From Pisolithus tinctorius (taxonomy: Eukaryota; Basidiomycota; Agaricomycetes; Boletales; Pisolithaceae): a stretch of 64,000 bases of DNA. The notes beneath the pieces were generated by a model. The model did no database searches. It worked only from the letters and a program-made list of their open reading frames with translations, and was not told where the DNA came from. The translations under genes were made by a program, and so were the position numbers. The stretch is taken from the NCBI GenBank assembly GCA_024663395.1, contig JANFAH010000001.1, positions 372,001-436,000 on the forward strand, in the 5' to 3' direction. Of this stretch, positions 9,912 to 19,630 are shown one piece after another. Positions within the stretch are counted from its first letter, which is position 1; each line of letters starts with the position of its first letter.

Positions 9912-11190
9912 GATGCCCCTCTACAACAGGATCATGCTCAGAAAACTATGCAGACTTTTCCATCGAGTCCTTCGCTTGCTCGAAATGGTCTCGGAAGCTC
10001 CAAGGATTGAAGGTCTGTTCCCTGAGTAGTCCCGCTACGGGACTGCGGACATCGGGTCGTGGTACTCCCTCATCCGTAACAACTCACTTACGTCGGGTTG
10101 TCAAGTCATCGGGGTCGGCTGGTACAAGAAACGGAAAGGGGTAGAGAATGAGTTCTTGCGGTTTGACATCTCTTCCCCCGACAATCAGCACACATGCATT
10201 GTCCTTGCCGAAAGGAGTGGTGGTGGTGTTCGCAGTACAAACTCCGGTACTTCTGCTCACATTCGTTAGTAACTTAAGCCGCTGACAATTCTGTAGATGC
10301 CACACAAGTTTCCGATACCATTGCTCAAACGGACACAGCGGTAGACGCCACGGCGTCACCGCTCACTCCCCCAGAGACTTCTGCACTCTCACCTGATGTC
10401 GGCGATTCCACTGCAAGTAGTGCCGACGAAAGCAGTCCTCTGTTAGACTAAGTCTCTAAGAGCGATGGGAAAAAAAAAAAATTGCAGCTTCTCTTTCCTC
10501 CAGTTCCAAGCGGGACGCCTATGATCGCGTTTATTTTGCAACGTGTATTAGTGCAGCAGGCGCTTGGGTGGAGGAGATGTGCGACAGGTCTCGACTTGTC
10601 TGTACATTATCGTTTACTGGCACAAAGCCTACTGCAGACGAGCTAGCGACCTTGCTTTATGTAACCTCGGCACAGGAGCCCAAGTACAGCCTTCACGACA
10701 CACAATGCTACTGGTTCGCCGCAACTGTGTTTGACGCTCTCAAGACGCTATACAAGGGTCCAGAGCAAGATCCCACACCCCATCTGGGGGGGTACAATCT
10801 GTGGGGTACCGGTGGATTTCAAGGCGAGCGGGGAAGAGGTGTGCGCCAAGTGTCGTGATGCTCGAGCTGCTTTAGCCGAGGAATTGAACCGCAGTGCAGG
10901 CTTAAACAAGAGGTAACTTGTCTTTGATTTCTGTTTACTGTCCGTGCTTATGATGCCCCAAGCAGCAAAAGGAACAGAGGCAGCGAGAACGTGAACAACG
11001 CTAGGCTGCAGAGGAAGCCGCGAAAAGGGCGGAGGAGGAAAGGCGTGCAGCTGAGGAAAGGGCACAGGCAGCAGAGGAGGAAAGGCAGAAAGAATGCCAG
11101 GCCACAGAGGAAGCCGCGAAATGGGAACGCGAGCAACGTGATCCGGCCGAGGAAAGGGCGTGGGCAGCGGAGGAAGCAAATGCGAAGTTT
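9912..11190 (+). pseudogene. EHEFL coiled-coil gene, copy 3 (inverted unit)
   Basis: Plus-strand copy of the three-exon coiled-coil family. Exon 1 starts MPLYNRIMLRKL and contains CQVIGVGWYKKRKG and ENEFLRFDISSP, but an in-frame TAG follows GLFPE near 10026. Exon 2 (ELATLLYVTSAQEP, TQCYWFAATVFDAL) is shifted near 10460 by changes around a run of A. The coiled-coil exon runs to about 11190, where the sequence turns into an inverted copy of itself. Confidence 0.8.
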
Positions 11191-11240
11191 TCCAGTTCTT
11201 GGAGCAACTTCGCATTTGCCTCCTCCGCTGCCCGCGCCCT
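11160..11240. repeat. Tail-to-tail palindrome joining two coiled-coil gene copies
   Basis: About 30 bp on each side (GGCAGCGGAGGAAGCAAATG and its complement) mirror each other around a short spacer near 11198. This is the exact point where the plus-strand gene copy meets a minus-strand copy. Confidence 0.85.
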
Positions 11241-11637
11241 TTCCTCGGCCACGCGCTCCTTTTGTGCGCCTTCCTCTGTGGCCTGGCGTTCTCTCTGCCT
11301 TTCCTTCTCCGCTGCCCGTGCCCTTTCCTCGGCTGCCTGCCTTTCCCACTCGGCCACTTCGTGATTGCTCGCGTTCCCTCTGCCTTTCCTCCTCTGCCCT
11401 TTTCGCGGCTTCCTCCGCGGTCTGGCGTTGTTCATGTTCTCGCTGCCTCTGTTCCTTTTGCTGTTTGGGGCGTCATAAGCACGGACAGTGAACAGAAATC
11501 AAAGACAAGTTACCTCTTGTTTAAGCCTGCACTGCTGTTCAATTTCCTCGGCTAAAGCAGCTCGAGCATCACTATACTTGGCGCACACCTCTTCCCCGCT
11601 CGCCTTGAAATCCACCGGTACCCCACAGATTGTACCC
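11196..11637 (-). pseudogene. EHEFL coiled-coil gene, copy 3b: 3' end, inverted
   Basis: Minus-strand copy of the coiled-coil exon, the preceding intron and the end of exon 2 (DFKASGEEVCAKY region). It is cut at about 11637, where it is fused to exon 4 of a VPS28 copy. It forms the opposite arm of the palindrome centred near 11198. Confidence 0.8.
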
Positions 11638-12365
11638 TTATCACCCAACCATGCGACTTCTTCCCTCCCATTCCTTGCTCCCCTTAAACCTCGTGTACCC
11701 CGTAACGAGTTCTTGAAGGATAGGATGCAGCTGATCTGTTGCGCGTAGACGTAACTTGAGTGCGTCCATGAAGGTTATGAAGTTCTGTGCGTTACATGTG
11801 CGGAGAAGTAGGAAATAGGTGAGCAGAGTATCGAAGAATCTCCCTCCCGTGTCGTTTCAGCTATCCATTTTCCAGTCTCCGGACCAGCCTCGCTCGAATG
11901 TTCCACCGTAGCGGGTACCCCTACCTTGATCCTATGCAACGCAGCAGGTGTGTCAAGCTATGTCATCGCTGCACGTACAGAACAAGATCAAAACGTTGGG
12001 TGAAAGGAGAAGGAGGAGGAACGGGACTCACGCAATAGCGTGTCATGAACTCCTTGATCGACGGGATCGAATCCTTGACCAACTTAAGCATCGTCATATA
12101 CTGCGACAACAACCTCGTGCATGCCGGCGAGTACCTCTCGAGGTATATCTCAGCATGTACGAGCTCCACATTGAACCGACCACAGGATGGATGGAATGGG
12201 TAAATAGTGGTGGGACTCACTCAGCGGCAGCAATTGAATCGCGGACGTATGCGCGTTCCAGAAAGTCCAGTACGACTACAATACCGAAGAGCGTAGCTAG
12301 GAGAGAGTGTTCTCCCGTTCTGCGTTGGCGGTGTAAAGTCGGACCTCTTCGTCGAGGGACAGCAT
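11638..12365 (-). pseudogene. VPS28-like pseudogene, copy 3
   Basis: Exons 1-4 are present in order on the minus strand from the ATG at 12365. They read MLSLDEEVRLYT, then EYSPACTRLLSQY with IPSIKEFMTRY, then PAALHRIKVGVPATVEHSS, then the FMDALKLRL segment. Donor GTGAGT after exon 2 is intact. A one-base loss in exon 1 (after ERE, near 12310) shifts the frame compared with the copy at 27490. Exon 4 ends at MVG followed by TGA, and exon 5 is replaced by the inverted coiled-coil gene. Confidence 0.85.
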
Positions 12366-12605
12366 CCTCGTGGTTATGGCAGTACCCAGGAAGTGTACAA
12401 AGCTATGCTAACTCAGCAGCAGAATGCCAGGGGTGTACGCCTGAAAACCCCAGGAGTGATGGTAATAAGGCAGTTAGATAGACAGAGATGTCGTGACATC
12501 CACTAATGACAACATTGAAAAGCATGGAGTCGTATCGTATGCAGTCTGGGAATGACAAGGAAAAAGCGAGACTGGTATAAGTATATGTGCGGCCGGCACC
12601 ATCCA

Positions 12606-13860
12606 TCAAGCCTGTTGAGTATTTGTCCCCGCTCTCCTCAACGCCTGCAGTTCGCGTTGCAACTTCGCAATCTCTTCCTGCGCTACCTTGCATTTTCTCT
12701 GTCTTTCCTCCTCCGCTGCCCGTGCCCTTTCCTCGGCTTCCTCTGCGGCCTGGCGTTGCTCGCGTTCTCGTTGCCTCTCTTCCTCTTGCTGTTTGGGTCA
12801 TCGTAAGCACGGACAGTAAACAGAAATCAAAGACAACTTACCTCTTGTTTAAGCCTGCGCTCCTGTTCAATTTCCTCGGCCAAAGCAGCTCGAGCTTCAC
12901 GATACTTGGCGCACACCTCTTTCCCGCTCGCCTTGATAGCCACTGGTACCCCACGAATTGTACCCCCCCGATGGGTCGGGTTATCTTGCACGGTACCCTT
13001 GTATAGCATCTTGAGAGCATCAAACACAGTTGCAACGAACCAGTAGCATTGTGTTTGGGCAATGGCGTACTTGGGCTCCTGCGCCGAGGTTACATAAAGC
13101 AAGGTCGCTAGCTCGTTTGCAGTGGGCCTTGCGTCAGTAAACGATAAAGTACAGAGACGTTGAGGCTTGTCGCACATCTCTTCCACCAGAGCGCCCGCTG
13201 CACTAATACGCGTTGCAAAATAAACGCGATTATAGGCGTCCCGCCTGGAACTGGAGAAAAAAGAAGCTGCAATTTGGGCGGTATTCATCTTCCGTTTTTT
13301 TTTCCCGTCGCTCTGAGTAACTTTGTCTAGCGGAGGACTGTTTTCGTCGGCACTACTTCCAGTGGAATCGCCGACATCAGGTGAGAGTGCAGAAGTCTCT
13401 GGTGGAGTGAGCGGCGACGCCGTGGCGTCTACCGCTGTGTCCGTTTGAGCAAGGTCATCGACAGCTTGTGTGGCGTCTACAGAATTGTCAGCGGCTTAAG
13501 TTACTAACGAATGTGAGCAGAAGTACCGGAGTTTGGACTGCGAACACCACCACCACTCTTCTCGGCAATGACAATGGATGTGTGCTGATTGTCGGGGGAA
13601 GAGATGTCAAACCGCAAGAACTCATTCTCTACCCCTTTCCGTTTCTTGTACCAGCCGACCCCGATGACTTGGCAATCCGATGTAAGAGGGTTGTTACGGA
13701 TGAGGGAGTACCACGTCCCGATGTCCGCAGTCCCGTAGCGGGACTGCTCAGAGAACAGACCTTCAATCTTTGGAGCTTCCGAGACCATTTTGAGCAAGCG
13801 AAGGACTCAACGGAAAAGTCTGCGTAGTTTTCTGAGCTTGATCCTGTTGTAGAGGGGCAT
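12606..13860 (-). pseudogene. EHEFL coiled-coil gene, copy 4 (nearly intact)
   Basis: Exon 2 (ELATLLYVTSAQEP, TQCYWFVATVFDAL) and the coiled-coil exon 3 are open, the second intron has a GTAAGT donor, and the 3' stop is normal. The only clear lesion is a TGA in exon 1 at residue about 18, where the other copies have CGA. A downstream Met (MLKMV, 13797) could start a shorter product. The coiled coil is shorter than in copies 5 and 6. Confidence 0.8.
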
Positions 13861-14135
13861 ATTTATATTATCGACGTTGTAACCTACCTTCCATTCGTGG
13901 ATGTCCTTATACTCATACCCTCCATGCCATAGCAACGTGATTCGAGTGTTGCCCAGAGCCCGACTGTGCGTGCCATGGGCGGGTGATCGTGTTGCTTAGA
14001 TCAATTCAAGTGAAAACAAAGAAAACTCCGATGAGCAGGAGAGATCCGAAGGCTGCCGCCGCAGGGTAAAAAGTACAAGGACTGTTCGTAAGGCGCTCGA
14101 CGATGGCACAAGTCATGTATAAGACCGCTTGTGGT
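13861..14135. repeat. Block X remnant, copy 2
   Basis: Shortened block X. The open frame seen at 9266-9718 and 30341-30796 is mostly deleted. Only its downstream, intron-like part and about 100 bp of the possible last exon remain. Confidence 0.5.
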
Positions 14136-14560
14136 TCAGACTAGTACGCATTTGATCAACGCGGTATCCATAGGAAACGCCGGAGAATGAGTAGCATGCC
14201 ATCGAAGTTGCACCGCTTCACGGTCTCGTACATCTAGGGGATAAAAAGAACAAGTCCACAGTGTGTGCACAATTGCGTTTCGATGGTGATATGTACATAA
14301 CATGGTGCGAACCCAATCCTTCGAGAAGGACATACTGGGACAAGGACGGTTCGTAATATTAAACTGTAACGATAAGAATTCCCTCCAGAAATCACGCCAC
14401 TTCGGTGCCGCTGTACGGCTACAGCCCGCGCACGCCCCAGGAATATCAATCAATGGCAGCTTGGCATCGAGAACAAGAAACTCACTTACGGCATATGCAT
14501 TGACTTTGTAACTCGCAAACTGAGTCGCAATTTACGGACAGAACATCCTAGGTCGCGGGC
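14136..14560 (-). other. Block Y, direct copy 1
   Basis: Direct copy of block Y. It keeps the TEVA-like exon as a shifted version (APKWRDFWREFLSLQFNIT) and the VQLRWHATHSPAFPMDTALI segment. There are several indels against the inverted copy at 8524-9115. Function unknown. Confidence 0.35.
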
Positions 14561-14761
14561 AGAAGAGTTGAAGCGTCATTGCTGGACGTGGACCAGTCAG
14601 TCACGAGTGATTCTCAGGCATACGACTCTCAACAAGGTTTCAACTACAAAAGACGTGAAAATCAAGGCTCAGATGGTCTCAAGAGCGGCCACTCAGCATC
14701 TATCTTAGCCCGCTTCTCAATTCGCACGCAGTGGCATCGTAAACTCGACGATGCATCGTGG

Positions 14762-15057
14762 TCGTGTTGGCCGTCCGTACCCATACGCGACAGAATGACA
14801 ATCCCCGCAATTGGGGTGCTCCAGTCGACGACGGTCGGCGCAACCCAGAAGTAAGGGAGTTGTGGGAATGAACTAAGAGTGGCATGCCCCTTTGTTCTTT
14901 CATCCATAGACCCATCGGAGTAGGGAAGATTGGGGAGGGGATAGTTGCATCGCAATAGACAAAGAGGTATAAAAATACAAAATAGTCACCGGTGTCGCAG
15001 ACGAGGGAGGCGGTCGTCTGCGCAAGAATCAAGGGGGAGAAAGTGGAAGTACGGCAT
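14762..15057 (-). pseudogene. Decayed cerato-platanin, copy 3
   Basis: From the ATG-equivalent at 15057, remnants of the intact gene appear in shifted frames: a CNYPLPNLPYSDGS segment (matching ASCPLSSLACSDGS), then GHATLSSFPQLPYF and APTVVDW. The conserved central Cys pair and the C-terminal half are lost. Confidence 0.82.
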
Positions 15058-16150
15058 CATAATCTCTGAGGAACGGGACTTGTTTCGATCGTTGGGATTA
15101 GCTCGGATGGGGCGTCAAGCCTAGTAGACGGTGGGAGGGAGAGTTTGACAGCGTCTCAATTTCATGGCTTTCAGTGCTCAATCAGCGCATGGGATTCAGA
15201 GATTGTGTTGCCAGGGAATTTCATCGATACAACGCAGATAGCATGCCCAAATCACCGTAGACAGCCTACAGAAGGCTGCACTCGAAGGAAAAATTGTACT
15301 CGTTCAACAGATTGTGTAAGCAAGCTGAGGCTATGGCGGCGCCGCGTCCTTCGAAGTTCCCAACCTTACGTCCACATCCTGCCTATGATAAATGTATCAA
15401 CTGGACGACCTAAGAAAACACGGAAATCACATACCGCGGAAGGCAAGGTTGTCGCCAACATCTCTCGGCAACGTTTTTGTCTGGATTTTCCGTTCCCGTC
15501 GGAAATTGGCATCGCAGTAATGATGCCACTCTCGCACGGTTGTGAGAAAAGTCGTCGACAACACGCGCCGTAGCTGTATCGGCTCGCTGTTATCTCGCTG
15601 ACTTGCTAGTACCCCCGCGAAGTCATATGCCTTTGCTGCAAGGACGAGTACGATTGGAGGGCCGTGCATGACGAGCAGTATCATCGTATGACAGGTTCAG
15701 TGCTCCTGCGGTGTGTTCCCATTTTAGTTTCGAGCCCATGGCGGTCACCTCGTCTCCAAATCGTCGCTCGTGTACGACCCCATCAAAAATTAGAGTGGTT
15801 AACTCGTTGATCAGGAACCGGCTGCATCGCTTTCCCACTGAACTCTTGCTACGTGCTAGGTGCCCAAGCAGTGTCTTGTAAGGGGAAGCAAGATTTCGGT
15901 ACAGCGCTATGCGGCTGGAGGGATATCGAAGCCCCCCAACCCCGCGGAGCTACACCCGGCGCGTTGACAATAACAACATAGCAGTCTAGAAGACCCGTTT
16001 AAAGAGGAGCGGATGCCGCCTAATCAACGTGCTGAGTTGGTCGATACTGCGGGTCACGATCCAAGCCGAAAGTGGACTTCATCTTGGAACTTGGATGTCG
16101 AACTGACTGCTCAGGATTTTCTTTGAAAGTGGTAGGTGGTTTTCGATGTT
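15058..16150. repeat. Block Z, direct copy 2
   Basis: Direct copy of the sequence at 4176-5469. The minus strand keeps LINELTTLIFDGVVHE and GSKLKWEHTAGALN-like reading, interrupted by indels. No gene is assigned. Confidence 0.5.
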
Positions 16151-16770
16151 CGCCAGCTAGAATAGTGTTACCATCCTACCAGGTGCTTCCCTTGTGTTCT
16201 TTCATGAAAAAGGTTTCCCTTGCACTGTGAGGGACATGAGATTTTTCGAAGTCGACAAGGTCCACCTCGACAACCCACCGTGCGATGGCTATCAATCCAC
16301 AGAAGTCGTGACTCTGCCCTAACTCTAGGGTTCTTCAATTTCGAAATGCGAATCGTTTGCCATGTGATAACTTTCAATCCAGAATTTTATGTCGCATGGT
16401 CGTCCATCGATGGCAGGCTCGTAAAGCACTGCTTTCTGGAGCATGTGAAGGAACTTTAAATGCCTACTTGCGGACAGTGCGTACAGATGACCGACGAGAG
16501 TTTGGATTGAAAATGTCTATTGGAAGCAGAAGGAAGTGCCTAGATGTTATACAAACCACGTATCAAGTCTAAGGTACCAATAAAGGCATCGGCAACGTCC
16601 TGGTACAAGATGTCCAAGCGAAGATATAACAAGAAGCCCGTATTCTAATCAAAGGATCAACGGGTCCATGTACAGAACTCGGTACACCGCCAAGAAATAC
16701 GGACAAGGTCCTTTAATGCTGATCCCTGTTAACATGCCGCTCGCAAGGTTAACTGCGCCGTCACATCCCA
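16151..16770. repeat. Block R, direct copy 3
   Basis: Direct copy of block R immediately downstream of cerato-platanin copy B, about 90 percent or more alike by eye to 6421-7125 inverted. No confident coding frame. Confidence 0.6.
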
Positions 16771-16773
16771 TCC

Positions 16774-17196
16774 TCACAAGCCACATTCACTGGCGGGCAC
16801 CTCAACGGCAGTGACCTCTACTCTCCCTAACGCGTTTGCCTGCCCGTTCGTCAGTACGTTCATCGCCTGTGGTGACACCGTAAACCCATCCTTCGACACA
16901 TCCAGCGCAAGGACGTTGATAGTGTTCCTTGCATACGTGATGGCATAACATTTGCCGCAGTTAACGTCGTTCCAGTTCGCGATGGTTGGTGCGCCCCCGA
17001 GGTAAGGGAAGTTGGAGAAAGAGCTAAGAGTGGTGTACCCTTTGCTTTCGAGTCCGTTGGACCCATCAGAGCAGGCGAGACTGGAGAGGGGACAGCTGGC
17101 ATCGCCATAGATGGCGTCATAGGCGAGAAAAGTGGTCGTCTGCCCGAGAACAAGCGTGGAGAGGAAGAAAGCAAAAGTGAAGTAGAGGTACAGCAT
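16774..17196 (-). CDS. Cerato-platanin family secreted protein, copy B
   Basis: Complete 140-residue single-exon gene, differing from copy A at only a few residues (LVLGQ for PVLGQ at the signal-peptide end, VNCGKCY for ANCGKCY). Signal peptide, CSDG motif, NCGKCY and the terminal Cys are all present. The extra Cys (ASCPLSSLAC) is also kept. A TATA box stands about 112 bp upstream at 17308-17316. It lies at the right end of the first duplicated block; beyond about 17690 the flanking sequence is unrelated to the other copies. Expected to be secreted and active at cell walls, by family. Confidence 0.93.
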   Translation of the reverse strand: MLYLYFTFAFFLSTLVLGQTTTFLAYDAIYGDASCPLSSLACSDGSNGLESKGYTTLSSFSNFPYLGGAPTIANWNDVNCGKCYAITYARNTINVLALDVSKDGFTVSPQAMNVLTNGQANALGRVEVTAVEVPASECGL

Positions 17197-17307
17197 TATT
17201 TGGGAATGGCACTTGTCTCGGTCGCAGGGATGAGGTCGGATGAGGAGTTAGGCCTGGCAGACCAACAGAGGCACGAGTCTGGTAAAGTATCGCGTTGTCG
17301 ACGCCTT

Positions 17308-17316
17308 TATATATAT
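17308..17316 (-). promoter_or_regulatory. TATA box of cerato-platanin copy B
   Basis: TATATATAA on the minus strand, about 112 bp before the start codon, matching the element of the other two copies. Confidence 0.55.
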
Positions 17317-17585
17317 TCTTATCGTTGGGTTAGGCTCACGCTGGCAGATGGTCATATGGAGATCCATGTGCATTGCAAACTTCTGACAGAGATCCTCGTT
17401 TCTCCGGCACCTGTGGAACGGCGGGGATGCGCAGAGCACATGGTAACTTTGCGCTCGAGAATGTGATACGAAGCTCGCTGCGAAGTGGATATGCTTTTCA
17501 GTTCCTTCTTTGGAGCACGTTCAAGATGACTTGGCATATGAAGAAGCGCTTGGTAGGAAGTTCGAACGGTAGAGTTTCGGGAGGC

Positions 17586-17695
17586 TCACCCAACTATCAC
17601 ACCAAAATGTGGCGCATGTCCGTTCCAGGTTCCTCCGTTGAATGACAGGGAGTGCTGAAGTCCGAGAATCGCGACGGGACACGTCAGCGTGGTGT
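17586..17695 (-). pseudogene. VPS28 pseudogene tail (aberrant last exon), fragment
   Basis: The minus strand keeps the SLSFNGGTWN segment that forms the aberrant C-terminus of the VPS28 copies at 1535 and 34412. The true VPS28 part is missing; similarity ends near 17690-17700, which marks the right border of the first duplicated block. Confidence 0.6.
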
Positions 17696-17699
17696 ATTC

Positions 17700-18868
17700 G
17701 TTGGGGACATGATCGGAATGAAATCGCTCAGCAGACTTCCGGTTTACTCGACACTTGCCGGCTATGGTGAATGTGATCTTAAGGCAAAATGAGAAATTGT
17801 GCACGGTAGGTAAGTGCGAACGTCCTCCGCCTCCTGCTCAATGAATGATTAGACTGAACTTTAGAACCCAGTCCCAGCGGACCGTACCCTAGTTTTGCGG
17901 ATCTCCACCCCTAAGGGTGGCCCAAGGACATAACGGGAACTGAATGTACGCAACATCGTCTGTTTCTGAGTAGCTACTCATCGTCCCACAAGATTTCCTT
18001 GATTCTTTGCCATTTCCATGCAGGATTCGACGTCCGCGCCCCCGAGGAACGCTGCTACAACAACGAAAGCAACAGTACTGAGGTGCCATGACCTGCCAGC
18101 TTGGCCAGAGTCGAAGATGCATATGGTAGTCGTTGTCGCAGAACCGGAGATGATAGTGGAACGCGTCATGAATGCCCCCAGCAGGACCGGGAGGCCGCCC
18201 TCGACCACTATGCGTGCTATGTTTACCCGGATGCACATGAGGGCGAAGTTCGACCGGACGTCCACCATGATGTGTGTTAGTTGTACCAGAAGGGTGGTGG
18301 GCGGCTGCCAGGCGAGAGTTCGTTTCTTTAATATCTTCTCCCTTCTCCGACGTGAGGTCCTGTCTCCGATCCGGTCCAGAGCAGGTGCTCGGATTTCGGC
18401 ACGAATGTGCATGCATAGGAAATGGAAAGGTGTGTGTGCGCATTTTCTACTTTTGCTACTTTGCAAAATAAAGTCAGCAGAAGCGGTACGCAAGGTTTAT
18501 GACTATGGTCACAGCTAGCTGCCATTCTGTGAGGTCCGATTCGTGTAACAGGGCTTCGATAAGCGTTGTGGAGTGCGCTGGACAGTTACATTCGCAGGAA
18601 AAGGTACTGTTGCATCTTCATGCTGTCATACTATTTCACTGTGCGTTTGCCCAGTACTCTTGGACCGACAAATACACCAGCGCAACAGCTTGTCACAAAC
18701 GACTCGGAGTAGATTTCAATGGTATCATTAGTAACCACAAACCTCAACAAATTCTTCTGCGTCTACGGTGGCTGTTGCCATGGACATGACCTCCAAGACA
18801 TGAATTTCGTTATTCCAGTGCCAAGTATCCAGAGACTACAAGATGCGCGTTGTGATATGGTAGCAGAA
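17700..18868 (-). other. Low-density segment with one hydrophobic exon-like frame
   Basis: The minus strand at about 18270-18020 reads RSNFALMCIRVNIARIVVEG, GLPVLLGAFMTRSTIISGSA and LSTVAFVVVAAFLGG, three hydrophobic stretches typical of a membrane protein exon. A diverged relative (LVYILANILRRVV) is found on the same strand near 24060-23900. No complete gene model could be built and no family is recognised. Confidence 0.35.
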
Positions 18869-19630
18869 CTAATAGAGCATGGGAATAATCAGAAACAGCA
18901 TCACAATGAGCGCTGAGCAGCCAAGGGTTAAAGCGGTCATTGTTAACTTCATCCAAAGTTTATTACCGTACCAGACAGCGCCAAGCCATGCGAGGAAAGC
19001 ACAGCCCGCCGTAATGAACAGGAAGAGAGTTGGAATCGTCATCAACACGACAGCAGCCCAGCGTTTGAGGACGTTGCCCTTCAATCGCTAGAGTTGTTGG
19101 TTGTTAACAAAGCGATAGGAATCATCGATAACAGTGACCACTGACCATAACAGATTGGTGGGTCATGACGCCCAAGTACATAATTAAGCCAAGACCACTC
19201 GCAGCGGACGATATAACACTCCCACTAGCGCATGCGATAAAAGCGTATGGGAACTCTTTGTCCCACGCTGCATAGGGGGTTGGGGGAGTAGTGGTCAGAA
19301 ATGCAACGGAGTGAGTATACCAGGGGTACATCAGAGCAACTCAGTTTGGGACGTACGAGACTGCAAGGGCAGCAACGACGGTCGTGTTTGTCATGCGAGT
19401 GATTAAACGGTCTCTGAGTTCCTTGAAGTCCGGCTCTGAGATCTCAGCAAGCTCGTCTAGCGAAGGTGCGCCAAGTAAGAGAAGGAAAGCAACTGTATGC
19501 ATGGATGGTTAGAAATGGATAGACTGTTAGAAACGTCATCAAAACACCACTCACATCGACAGATCCGTTGTGTGCGAGTATATTTCTCGTCCTGATGAGT
19601 GGGAGTTAAGAAATTGTATTCCCGGCGCAT
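18869..19630 (-). CDS. Three-exon integral membrane protein, unknown family; in-frame TGA
   Basis: Proposed model: exons 19630-19555, 19492-19146 and 19087-18869, total 642 nt. Introns are 62 bp (GTGAGT to ATACAG) and 58 bp (GTCAGT to CTCTAG), and all joins keep frame. The N-terminal part reads GAPSLDELAEISEPDFKELR. Hydrophobic segments follow: TTVVAALAVSY, AFIACASGSVISSAASGLGL, AAVVLMTIPTLFLFITAGCA and LTLGCSALIVMLFLIIPML, so four membrane spans are likely. The layout resembles a basidiomycete family of small multi-pass proteins of unknown role that I recall only in outline. One in-frame TGA (19342-19344) could be a decayed CGA or lie in an unrecognised intron. The gene is therefore either a recent pseudogene or needs a revised model. 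Confidence 0.5.
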
